DNA of 64,000 nt, from NCBI RefSeq assembly GCF_036173105.1, contig NZ_CP108053.1:4526001-4590000 (forward strand), given 5' to 3'. Made by a program: the position numbers and the translations under genes. The notes beneath the pieces were generated by a model. That model had not been told where the DNA came from, made no database searches, and saw nothing but the letters and a program-made list of their open reading frames with translations. Below are positions 38,072 to 44,890 of the stretch, piece by piece. Numbering within the stretch: position 1 is the stretch's first letter; the number at the start of each line of letters is the position of its first letter. This stretch comes from Streptomyces sp. NBC_00287 (lineage in GTDB: Bacteria; Actinomycetota; Actinomycetes; Streptomycetales; Streptomycetaceae).

Positions 38072-39100
38072 TCAGGGGGTGAGGCCCTTGCTGCGCAGCC
38101 ACGCGAGCGGGTCGATGCCGGAGGAGGAGCCCTCGGGGTGGACCTCCATGTGCAGGTGCGCGCCGGTCACATTGCCGGTCGCGCCCACGCGGCCGATGAC
38201 GTCCCCGGTGGTGACCTGCTGCCCGACGCTGACGCTGATCGAGGACTGGTGGGCGTACCAGATCTCGGTGCCGTCCTCCAGGGTGAGCACGGTCTTGTAG
38301 CCGTACGACCCGTCCCAGCCGGCGGAGGTGATCGTGCCGGTGTGGACCGCCTTGATCAGCGTGCCCGTGGGAGCGGCGAAGTCGAGGCCGGTGTGGTACC
38401 CGGAGGACCACAGCGAGCCGGCCTGACCGAAGGTCGAGGTGATGGTGTACGACGACGTCGGCAGCGCGAACTGCTTGGCCAGCGCGGCCAGGCGCTCGGC
38501 CTCGGCCTTCTCGCGGGCCTCCTGCTCGGCCTTTTCCTTGGCGGCGGCGGCCTTGGCCTCCGCCTCCTTCTCGGCCTTGGCTGCGGCTTCCGCGGCGGCC
38601 TTCTCGGCGGCAGCGGCGGCGGCAGCGGCGGCCTTGGTGTCGACCTGGTCCTGCTGCTGCTCGGCCTGGGCCATGATCCGGGCGCGAAGCGCCTCACCGG
38701 CGTCCGAGGTGCCCGTCTCGGTGTCGGTGGTGGTGATGCCGACGCTGCTGAGCGGGGTGCTCGAGGTCTCGGGCGCCTCCTCCGCGGTGTCGTCGGAGAT
38801 CAGCGGCAGGTCGGGCATGGTGATCGCGACCGGCGGCTTGCCGGACTGCGCGCTGGCCATGCCGCCCGCGCCGACGGCGGCTATGACACCGACGCCGAGA
38901 ACCGTGGAGCTGCGGGCGAGTCCGCCGCCGCGCTGCTTGGAGACGCGGTGCCGGCCGCGAACCGGGCGAATGGATTCCGCGGTGGGGTTCCATTCCTCCC
39001 AGGGGCCCTCGTCGGTGCGTTGGCTGCCGTAGCCGTAGGCCTCGTCATTGCGCTGGCTCGGCACGAACGGGGCCTCGGGGGCAGGCCGGTTTGACGCCAC
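38072..39100 (-). CDS. M23 peptidase (LytM domain) with coiled coil, cell-wall hydrolase
   Basis: This 342-residue secreted peptidoglycan endopeptidase has a 60-residue charged N-terminus, a hydrophobic export segment (about 65-85, ending ASAQS), a long Ala/Glu/Lys coiled coil (about 135-210), and a C-terminal LytM domain. Zinc ligands are visible: His236 and Asp240 in GYHTGLDF, and His317 in HLHMEV (315-320). The GTG at 39100 is preceded by GGAAAGGAG. Upstream is a c-di-AMP riboswitch, so expression should fall when c-di-AMP is high. It is convergent with the PrsW-type gene. Confidence 0.93.
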   Translation of the reverse strand: MASNRPAPEAPFVPSQRNDEAYGYGSQRTDEGPWEEWNPTAESIRPVRGRHRVSKQRGGGLARSSTVLGVGVIAAVGAGGMASAQSGKPPVAITMPDLPLISDDTAEEAPETSSTPLSSVGITTTDTETGTSDAGEALRARIMAQAEQQQDQVDTKAAAAAAAAAEKAAAEAAAKAEKEAEAKAAAAKEKAEQEAREKAEAERLAALAKQFALPTSSYTITSTFGQAGSLWSSGYHTGLDFAAPTGTLIKAVHTGTITSAGWDGSYGYKTVLTLEDGTEIWYAHQSSISVSVGQQVTTGDVIGRVGATGNVTGAHLHMEVHPEGSSSGIDPLAWLRSKGLTP

Positions 39101-39126
39101 GTGGGCGTGCTCCTTTCCTTCCTTCT

Positions 39127-39260
39127 CGCCTACCGGGTTAGCTGACGGGTTCGGAGCAGGAAGGTCTCCTACGCGCGTATATCTGCCGTATCTGCACGGC
39201 GGATTACGCCCGATTCACCCCAAGTTGGTGGTTCCCCGGTTCCCTTACGGGATTCGGCGC
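39127..39260 (-). promoter_or_regulatory. ydaO/yuaA-type c-di-AMP riboswitch
   Basis: On the minus strand, 27 bases before the M23 start, the leader contains the ydaO signatures CCGGGGAACC, GGGGTGAATC, GACCTTCC, and the 3' block CCGTCAGCTAACCCGGTAGG. The 5' GCGCCGAATCCCG can pair with the 3' end to close the P1 helix. This class binds c-di-AMP and is known to shut off cell-wall hydrolase genes in actinomycetes. Ends are estimated by the P1 pairing. The 239 bp between it and the next gene show no other feature. Confidence 0.88.
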
Positions 39261-39499
39261 GTGCGCACGGAGCCGACTCTTGTGACGGCTGGGACGACCG
39301 CGCTGCGTTATCGAACGTTAATAGACGCGGGGCGCGGATTCCAAGCCGTTCGGCTTGATCATTAACGATTCCGGCCTGGACTTTCGGGTCACGAGGGGTC
39401 TAAATCGGGCGAGTTGACCAAGCCTCATGTGCCACACAGGTATTGACGGTATGTCAGTTGTTATGCGGAGGGCTCCCGACCGATCACCCCCGGTAACAA

Positions 39500-40597
39500 T
39501 CAGGGTCTTCGTACGGCGAGCAGGGCCATGTCGTCCGTCATCCCGCCCCCGCAGTACACGCGCACGTCCTCGGCGAGGGCCCGGATCAGGATGCCCGGAT
39601 CGCCGAAGGCACGGCCGGCCAGCCGGGTCTGCGGGTCGTAGAAGACGCCGTGCGCGTCGCGGGCCTCGGAGAGGCCGTCGGTGTGCAGGAGCAGGGTGGT
39701 GCCGGGCGGGAAGGGGACCTCGTCGGCGCGGTCGGGCCAGCTGCCGAGGTCGCTCATGCCGAGCGGGAGGGCGGGCTCGCGGGCCGGCAGCGGGCGCACG
39801 GTGCCGTCGGGGTACAGCAACAGCGGGGGCGGATGGCCGCGGTTGACGACGCGCACGACCCCGTCGCCGTGCGGGAGTTCGGCGAGTACGGCAGTGGTGA
39901 ACCCCTCGACGGCCTCGATCCCGTCACGCCGCGAGCCCTCCCGGGCCAGCGCCCGCTCGAGCCGCTGCGCGACCACCTCCAGGCTCGCCTCCTGCTCGGC
40001 GGCCTCCCGGAAGGCCCCGATGACGACGGCCACGGCCGCGACGGCCCCCATCCCCTTGCCGCGCACATCGCCCACGACAAGCCGCACGCCGTACGCGCTG
40101 TCCTGCACGGCGTACAGATCGCCGCCGATGAAAGCGTCGGCCTGCGCCGCCTCGTAGCGCGCGGCGATCTCGTAGCCGCCGATCCGCTCCAGCGGCTCGG
40201 GCAGGACGGCGCGCTGGGTCGCCACGGCGATCTCGCGCTGCGAGGCGAGCCGCAGGTCGCCGCGGCGCACGACACGGTTGAGTACGGCGGCCAGGACGGC
40301 GACGGTGACCACGGTGACCACCTCGGTGACCGTGTCCGCGTCCATGCCGAAGCCCAGCCGGACGTGGACGCCGTAGGTGGCGAGCAGCGCCACGACTCCC
40401 GTGATGACGGTGCCGCTCAGCCCGTAGAAGGGCGCGGCGACCAGGGGTGCGGCGGTGAAGAAGGGGATCGCAGTGAATCCGCGCGGGGTGACGAAGTCGT
40501 AGAGGATCCCGCCCGCGATCAGCAGCGGCGGGAGCAGGAGGACGAGGGTGCGTGCGGGCGGGACGTGCCGTGTCTCGTCCGCGCCTCCAGCCCGCAC
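39500..40597 (-). CDS. Membrane-bound SpoIIE-type PP2C phosphatase
   Basis: This protein of about 365 residues has four or so N-terminal transmembrane helices (residues about 15-110), a short coiled linker (LRLASQREIAVATQRAVLP) and a PPM/SpoIIE phosphatase domain with FIGGDLYAVQ, VVGDVRGKG and GMTDDMALLAVR carrying the metal-binding Asp residues. Such enzymes dephosphorylate anti-anti-sigma factors. The GTG at 40597 is used because GGGAGGCGG precedes it; the longer frame from 40690 would start inside the tRNA terminator. The signal is unknown. Confidence 0.9.
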   Translation of the reverse strand: MRAGGADETRHVPPARTLVLLLPPLLIAGGILYDFVTPRGFTAIPFFTAAPLVAAPFYGLSGTVITGVVALLATYGVHVRLGFGMDADTVTEVVTVVTVAVLAAVLNRVVRRGDLRLASQREIAVATQRAVLPEPLERIGGYEIAARYEAAQADAFIGGDLYAVQDSAYGVRLVVGDVRGKGMGAVAAVAVVIGAFREAAEQEASLEVVAQRLERALAREGSRRDGIEAVEGFTTAVLAELPHGDGVVRVVNRGHPPPLLLYPDGTVRPLPAREPALPLGMSDLGSWPDRADEVPFPPGTTLLLHTDGLSEARDAHGVFYDPQTRLAGRAFGDPGILIRALAEDVRVYCGGGMTDDMALLAVRRP

Positions 40598-40689
40598 TGC
40601 CCGCCTCCCACCAGATCCGCCGTCCCTCCAGGTTTCCCGGAGCGGGGGCGGGCGGCGAATGGTGTGGGCCGAGTGGATGAGGGGAAACA

Positions 40690-40725
40690 CCGAGGGCCGG
40701 AACCCTTTCGGATTCCGGCCCTCGG
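40690..40725 (-). terminator. Terminator after initiator tRNA
   Basis: CCGAGGGCCGGAA at 40690-40702 pairs perfectly with 40713-40725 (13-bp stem, 10-nt loop). It lies just downstream of tRNA-fMet on the minus strand. Confidence 0.8.
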
Positions 40726-40732
40726 CCTTCAG

Positions 40733-40806
40733 TAGCGGGGACAGGATTTGAACCTGCGACCTCTGGGTTATGAGCCCAGCGAGCTACCGAGCTGCTCCAC
40801 CCCGCG
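40733..40806 (-). tRNA. tRNA-fMet (CAT), initiator
   Basis: The cloverleaf on the minus strand starts CGCGGGGTGGAGCAGCTCGG, with anticodon CAT in GGGCTCATAACCC. The initiator hallmarks are present: the first base C cannot pair with base 72 (U), and the anticodon stem ends in three consecutive G:C pairs. The CCA end is not encoded. It appears to be a single transcript with its own terminator. Confidence 0.95.
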
Positions 40807-40857
40807 TCGTTGAAACCAGTGTACGCCATCTGCGGGACCCGATGCACACACGCTTCT

Positions 40858-42063
40858 TCACGCTGCGGGATTGCCCGCGTGGGTCAGCGTCTCCCAGGCG
40901 ACGAAGAGGTTGTCGGTACCGGCCGGGCGGGTCTGTACGGCGAGCTTGCGGGCGGCCGGGACGGAGCCTCCGCGCCGGTCCTCGAGATGGTTCAGGGCGA
41001 CCTCCAGGTCGGGCCCCAGATTCCGCTCCACCTTGCCTCCGCACAGCCAGGCCGGCGCGGTCTTGCCCACCTGGTGGCGGGCGTGGAGCTCGAGCGCTGC
41101 CTTGAGCCGGTCCTCGGCCTCGCCGTACAGGTCGACGCCCTGGTGCCAGGCGGTCTCGGCGATGTGCGCGGTGGCGGCGATCGAGTGGCCGACGTGCTGG
41201 AAGTTGCGGCAGGTCTCCTGGGTGACGCCCTTCTTGTACGTCGTCTGCTGGAACCAGTACGTCGCCAGCCGCTGCGGAGTGTTCATGCTCGACCCCGCCG
41301 GGGTGAGCGGGAGGCGGCCGTCCTTCTCCAGGTAGAAGTACGCGGGCACGCGGTCGCGGAAGCGGACCAGGGCGTGGTCGAAGGTCTGGTGGTCGTCGAG
41401 GAAGACGGCGATGCCGATGGCGGCGTCGGTGGTGATGAGGTCCCGGTTGCCGTTGACGTCCGGAACCTTCTTGGTGACGTGGGGGAGGTGGGCGGTGCGG
41501 AGCATCTCCTCGAAGCGGCGTACGCGCTCCTCGGGCCAGCCCGCGCCGTCACTGTGCCGGACGATCTCGGCGGCCCGCGCCCACGTGGACCCCGCCCACC
41601 CGGCCTGGAGCCCGGCGTTCTGCCCGGTGTGCTGCCGCAGCTTCGCCGACCAGGCGTCCATGATCTCCCCGGCCTTGAGGGCATGCTGCCGCTTGCCGGT
41701 GACGGTGAACAGCCGGGCCTGCGTATAGGCGGCGATAGCGTCCTCGCGCTCCTCCACACAGCCCCGGCCGGCCTTCTTCCCCGCGGGGCAGTGGACGCCC
41801 TCGTAGGGCCGGGCCCGGTACTTGTAGGCGCCGTACTTGCTGTCCCGCATCCCGAGGTACGCCTTCAGCCACGGCTGCTTCCCGGCGGTCACGTGCTTGC
41901 GTACGACCGCCGGCTGCGGCGCGCTGACGAGGACGCCGGGGTGGGTGAAGTCGGCGTCGGGCGGGAGGGCACGGGCCATGGTGCGGGTATCGGCCCCGGT
42001 TGCTCCGCAGGCGGCGAGGAGAGAAGCGAGCAGGAGCACGGCGACAAGTCGGACAGACCTCAT
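40858..42063 (-). CDS. Alginate-lyase-family lipoprotein
   Basis: This 401-residue exported protein begins with a lipoprotein signal peptide (VRLVAVLLLASLLAAC; lipobox LAAC with the Cys at about residue 19). The remainder resembles the alginate lyase (PL5-like, alpha/alpha-toroid) family common in Streptomyces: GWAGSTWARAAEI, QETCRNFQHVGHS and FVAWETLTH are recognisable conserved stretches. It probably degrades uronic-acid-containing polysaccharide at the cell surface, but the substrate is unproven. The ATG at 42063 is chosen because it directly precedes the signal peptide. Confidence 0.85.
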   Translation of the reverse strand: MRSVRLVAVLLLASLLAACGATGADTRTMARALPPDADFTHPGVLVSAPQPAVVRKHVTAGKQPWLKAYLGMRDSKYGAYKYRARPYEGVHCPAGKKAGRGCVEEREDAIAAYTQARLFTVTGKRQHALKAGEIMDAWSAKLRQHTGQNAGLQAGWAGSTWARAAEIVRHSDGAGWPEERVRRFEEMLRTAHLPHVTKKVPDVNGNRDLITTDAAIGIAVFLDDHQTFDHALVRFRDRVPAYFYLEKDGRLPLTPAGSSMNTPQRLATYWFQQTTYKKGVTQETCRNFQHVGHSIAATAHIAETAWHQGVDLYGEAEDRLKAALELHARHQVGKTAPAWLCGGKVERNLGPDLEVALNHLEDRRGGSVPAARKLAVQTRPAGTDNLFVAWETLTHAGNPAA

Positions 42064-42163
42064 AGGGGCAGCGCGCTGCGGGGGCGGGGCCGCAGTCTGT
42101 GTTGGGCCGATCGGACTGGAGGTTGAAGGACGCTGAGCGGGGTGGGGGCGTCTTCCAGCCCGC

Positions 42164-42326
42164 CCGGCGTTTGAGGACGAGGCGGGCACCTCTCAACCCG
42201 GCCCGCCGATCCAGCCCGTCCGGCGTTTGAGGACGAGGCCCGTTCAGGGCCGAAGCGGGGGTCCGGGGGCGGCAGCCCCCGGGGACGGGACGGGTAGGGG
42301 CGGCGGGGGCGAAACAACCCGGCGAC
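42164..42326. repeat. Dispersed intergenic repeat, copies 2 and 3
   Basis: CCGGCGTTTGAGGACGAGG occurs at 42164-42182 and 42220-42238. It is followed by GGGGGTCCGGGGGCGGCAGC and a GACGGGTAGGGGCGGCGGGG stretch. These are the same modules as at 19914-20030 but in reverse order and orientation. The block fills most of the 263-bp gap between the lyase and RibD-like genes. Confidence 0.78.
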
Positions 42327-43454
42327 TCAGCCCAGCAGATGACGATTCGGTGCCTTCGCCCGGTCCTCGAACTCCCGCAGCACCACCACATCCACCCCCG
42401 CCGACGCCAGCAGCCCGCTCCCGTCCGCGTCCACCACGAACGTGTTCGGCTCACGCCAGGCCGTGACCACCCTGCGTACCCCCGCCTCCAGGATCAGCCG
42501 AGCACAAGGCGCCGGGCGAGAGGCCCGGTGGGCGCAGGGTTCCAGGCTGCTGTACACCGTGGCCGAGCCCAGCCGCGGATCCGCCGGATCGATCTTCGCC
42601 AGCGCCGCTTCCTCCGCGTGGACCACCGGATCGTCACCCTCCCGGGAGTGCCCGCGCGCGAGTTCCGTACCGTCGGATGCCACGACCACCGCGCCGACGC
42701 TGAACGCCGTCCGTGACGGCGGGCACAGTTCGGCCAGTTCGCAGGCGAGCCGGAGCCAGTGGTGGTCCGCGGCCGTGGTCCGCGTTCCGATGCCGGGAGC
42801 CGTGGGTTCGTAGCGCATCAGGACCACGTCCTCGATACGGCGGGACTCCACCAGGCGCAACCGGCCCTGCTGGTATCCCCCGGGTCCGAAGAGGCGCGGC
42901 GCGGACGGGTCGCCGACGAACAGAGGAGCGAGCACCAGCTGGAGCTCGTCCGCCAGCCCCTCCTGGAGCAGTTGGGTGTGGATACGGCCGCCGCCCTCCA
43001 CCATCAGGCGCCTCACGCCCCGGGCGTCGAGATCCTCCAGCAGCCGCCGCCAGTCCAGTTCGGGGCCCAGGGACACCACGTCCGCCCCCAGCCCCAGGGC
43101 CCGTGCCCGCTCCGCGCCCTTCTCCGTCGTATAGACGACTTTCTCGCCGCCCGTGTGCCAGAACCTCGCCCCCGGATCCAGCTCCCCGCTCCCGCTGACC
43201 GTGACCTTCAGCGGATACTCCGGCCGCCCCGAAGCCACCCGCGCCGCGCGCCGAGAAGGGGAGTTGACCAGGAGCCGTGGATTGTCGGCGCGGATCGTGC
43301 CCGCGCCCACGAGGATCGCGTCGACCGAGGCCCGTACCTCGTCGACCCGGTCGAAGTCGGCCGGGCTGGAGAGCAGCAGCCGCTCGGGGCCGGTGTCGTC
43401 CAGGTAGCCGTCGAGGGAGACGGCGGCCGACAGCAGGACGTAGGGGAGGGGCAT
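42327..43454 (-). CDS. RibD-like bifunctional protein with swapped domains (reductase-deaminase)
   Basis: This 375-residue protein begins with a RibD C-terminal-type reductase (residues 1-215: SLDGYLDD, GAGTIRADNPR, VEGGGRIHTQLLQEGLADEL) and ends with a cytidine-deaminase-like domain (about 235-375: zinc motif His279-Ala-Glu281 and EPC307-x9-C317). Canonical RibD has the opposite order. Both active sites look intact. It may perform deaminase and reductase steps on a GTP-derived pyrimidine, consistent with GTP cyclohydrolase II nearby. The ATG at 43454 has GGAG six bases upstream. It is divergent from marR, with a shared operator. Confidence 0.88.
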   Translation of the reverse strand: MPLPYVLLSAAVSLDGYLDDTGPERLLLSSPADFDRVDEVRASVDAILVGAGTIRADNPRLLVNSPSRRAARVASGRPEYPLKVTVSGSGELDPGARFWHTGGEKVVYTTEKGAERARALGLGADVVSLGPELDWRRLLEDLDARGVRRLMVEGGGRIHTQLLQEGLADELQLVLAPLFVGDPSAPRLFGPGGYQQGRLRLVESRRIEDVVLMRYEPTAPGIGTRTTAADHHWLRLACELAELCPPSRTAFSVGAVVVASDGTELARGHSREGDDPVVHAEEAALAKIDPADPRLGSATVYSSLEPCAHRASRPAPCARLILEAGVRRVVTAWREPNTFVVDADGSGLLASAGVDVVVLREFEDRAKAPNRHLLG

Positions 43455-43511
43455 CGGCGCTCCATTGGGGACCAGAACCGGCGGGCTTGTGGGCTTGGGG
43501 CACGGCGGGGC

Positions 43512-43540
43512 TTGGTTCAAGTTTTAAGCAAATCTACACT
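43512..43540 (+). promoter_or_regulatory. marR promoter with overlapping 18-bp operator
   Basis: TTGGTT (43512-43517), 17 bp, TACACT (43535-43540) places the start of transcription at or beside the ATG at 43547, so the mRNA is likely leaderless. The operator TGGTTCAAGTTTTAAGCA (43513-43530) covers the -35 and matches two sites upstream of ribA. It also lies 59 bp from the divergent RibD-like start. Confidence 0.65.
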
Positions 43541-43546
43541 GGCCCC

Positions 43547-44047
43547 ATGACGACCCGCTGGCTCACCCCCGAGGAGCAGCGCGCCTGGCGCGCGTACATG
43601 GGTGCCACCCTCCTTCTGGAGGACACCCTGGACCGGCAGCTCCAGCATGACGCCGGCATGCCGCACATGTACTACTCCATCCTTTCCCATCTCTCCGAGA
43701 CCCCGGAGCGGCGGCTGCGGATGACCGATCTCGCGGAGCGCCTGAAGATCACGCGGAGCCGGCTGACGTACGCCGTGGCCAGGCTGGAGAAGGACGGGCT
43801 CGTACGGCGCGAGGAATGCCGTTGGGACAAGCGGGGCAGCGTCGCCGCGCTGACGGACGAGGGGATGAGCGTCCTGGAGCGGACGGCGCCCGGTCATGTC
43901 GCCACCGTCCGGGCCGCCCTCTTCGACCACCTCACGCCGGAGCAGGTGGGCCAGCTGGAGGAGATCTTCACCTCGGTCACGCAGGTGCTCCAGGGCGGGG
44001 AACCGACGGATGTGCCCTGGCTGCGCCGCTCGTGCAGCGGCGAATGA
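43547..44047 (+). CDS. MarR-family regulator of the ribA/RibD-like module
   Basis: This 166-residue MarR protein has a winged helix at about residues 45-105 (LSETPERRLRMTDLAERL, KITRSRLTYAVARLEKDGLV, wing CRWDKRGSVAALTDEG). The N-terminal EEQRAWRAYMGATLLLEDTLDRQL is typical of the Streptomyces subfamily. It sits between the divergent RibD-like gene and the downstream GTP cyclohydrolase II gene. Identical-pattern operators lie before marR and before ribA, so it is probably the repressor of the whole module and of itself. The ligand is unknown; a flavin or pterin-like compound would fit. Confidence 0.93.
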   Translation: MTTRWLTPEEQRAWRAYMGATLLLEDTLDRQLQHDAGMPHMYYSILSHLSETPERRLRMTDLAERLKITRSRLTYAVARLEKDGLVRREECRWDKRGSVAALTDEGMSVLERTAPGHVATVRAALFDHLTPEQVGQLEEIFTSVTQVLQGGEPTDVPWLRRSCSGE

Positions 44048-44064
44048 GCCACATCACAAACAGG

Positions 44065-44128
44065 TTGCTTCAAAGTTCAAGCATGGGCTAGGGTCACGAC
44101 CCGAGGATCTGCTTCAAATATGAAGCAG
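44065..44128 (+). promoter_or_regulatory. ribA promoter with two MarR operators
   Basis: A promoter TTGCTT (44065-44070), 18 bp, TAGGGT (44089-44094) is overlapped by operator TGCTTCAAAGTTCAAGCA (44066-44083). A second, perfectly palindromic site CTGCTTCAAATATGAAGCAG is at 44109-44128, in the expected 5' leader. With the site at 43513-43530 this gives three copies of a TGnTTCAA-n5-AAGCA pattern. Confidence 0.7.
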
Positions 44129-44154
44129 AAAGTCCCCGAGGACCGGAGACCCGC

Positions 44155-44790
44155 ATGTCCGAGCACCCCGCCGCCACCCCGCGCTCCCGCGTCCGCGTCC
44201 CGCTGCGCTTTGCCGACGGCTACAGCGTCGACGCCGACCTCGTCACCTTCCACGGCCTCACGGACGGCCAGGAGCACGTGGCCGTCGTCCTCGGCGACCC
44301 CGGCCCCGTCCCGCTCGTCCGGCTCCACTCCGAGTGCCTGACCGGCGATGTCTTCGGCTCGGCCCGCTGCGACTGCGGCCCCCAGTTGCGCGAGGCAGTC
44401 GAGCGCATCGCGGAGCGTGGCGGCGTGCTGCTGTATCTGCGCCAGGAGGGCCGCGGCATCGGCCTCTACAACAAGCTCGACGCGTACGCCCTCCAGGACC
44501 AGGGCCTCGACACCTACGCCGCCAACGCCGCCCTCGGCCTGCCCGAGGACGCCCGCGACTACACGGCGGCCGCCCAGATGCTCCAGGCCCTCGGCATCGA
44601 CGCACTCGACCTGCTCTCCAACAACCCCGACAAGGCAGCCCAGTTGCGGGACCTGGGCATCGCCGTCCACGACCGCGTCCCCACCGGTGTCTTCACCACC
44701 GCGCACAACGTCCGCTACCTGCGCGCCAAGGTCCTCCAGACCCAACACACGCTGCCGCTGGGCGAGTTGGCGGAGCGTACGGCGGGCTGA
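44155..44790 (+). CDS. ribA: GTP cyclohydrolase II
   Basis: This 211-residue stand-alone enzyme opens the imidazole ring of GTP. Zinc ligands Cys61, Cys72 and Cys74 are present (HSECLTGDVFGSARCDCG), with the catalytic RQEGRGIGL (96-104) and the active-site Tyr111 in DAYALQD. That Tyr is replaced in the paralogues that stop at the formamidopyrimidine, so this one should complete both hydrolysis steps. It lacks the RibB (DHBP synthase) domain. It is under a MarR-type operator and separate from a normal riboflavin cluster, so it may serve a specialised pathway. Confidence 0.92.
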   Translation: MSEHPAATPRSRVRVPLRFADGYSVDADLVTFHGLTDGQEHVAVVLGDPGPVPLVRLHSECLTGDVFGSARCDCGPQLREAVERIAERGGVLLYLRQEGRGIGLYNKLDAYALQDQGLDTYAANAALGLPEDARDYTAAAQMLQALGIDALDLLSNNPDKAAQLRDLGIAVHDRVPTGVFTTAHNVRYLRAKVLQTQHTLPLGELAERTAG

Positions 44791-44890
44791 CGCTCCCCCG
44801 GAATGTCTCGCGGACCGCTGGTGCGCAGCCGTTCGACTACGTACAGTGCTGCGGCCGGGGGTGTGACTGGGGGTTGCCGTGGGGCGATTA

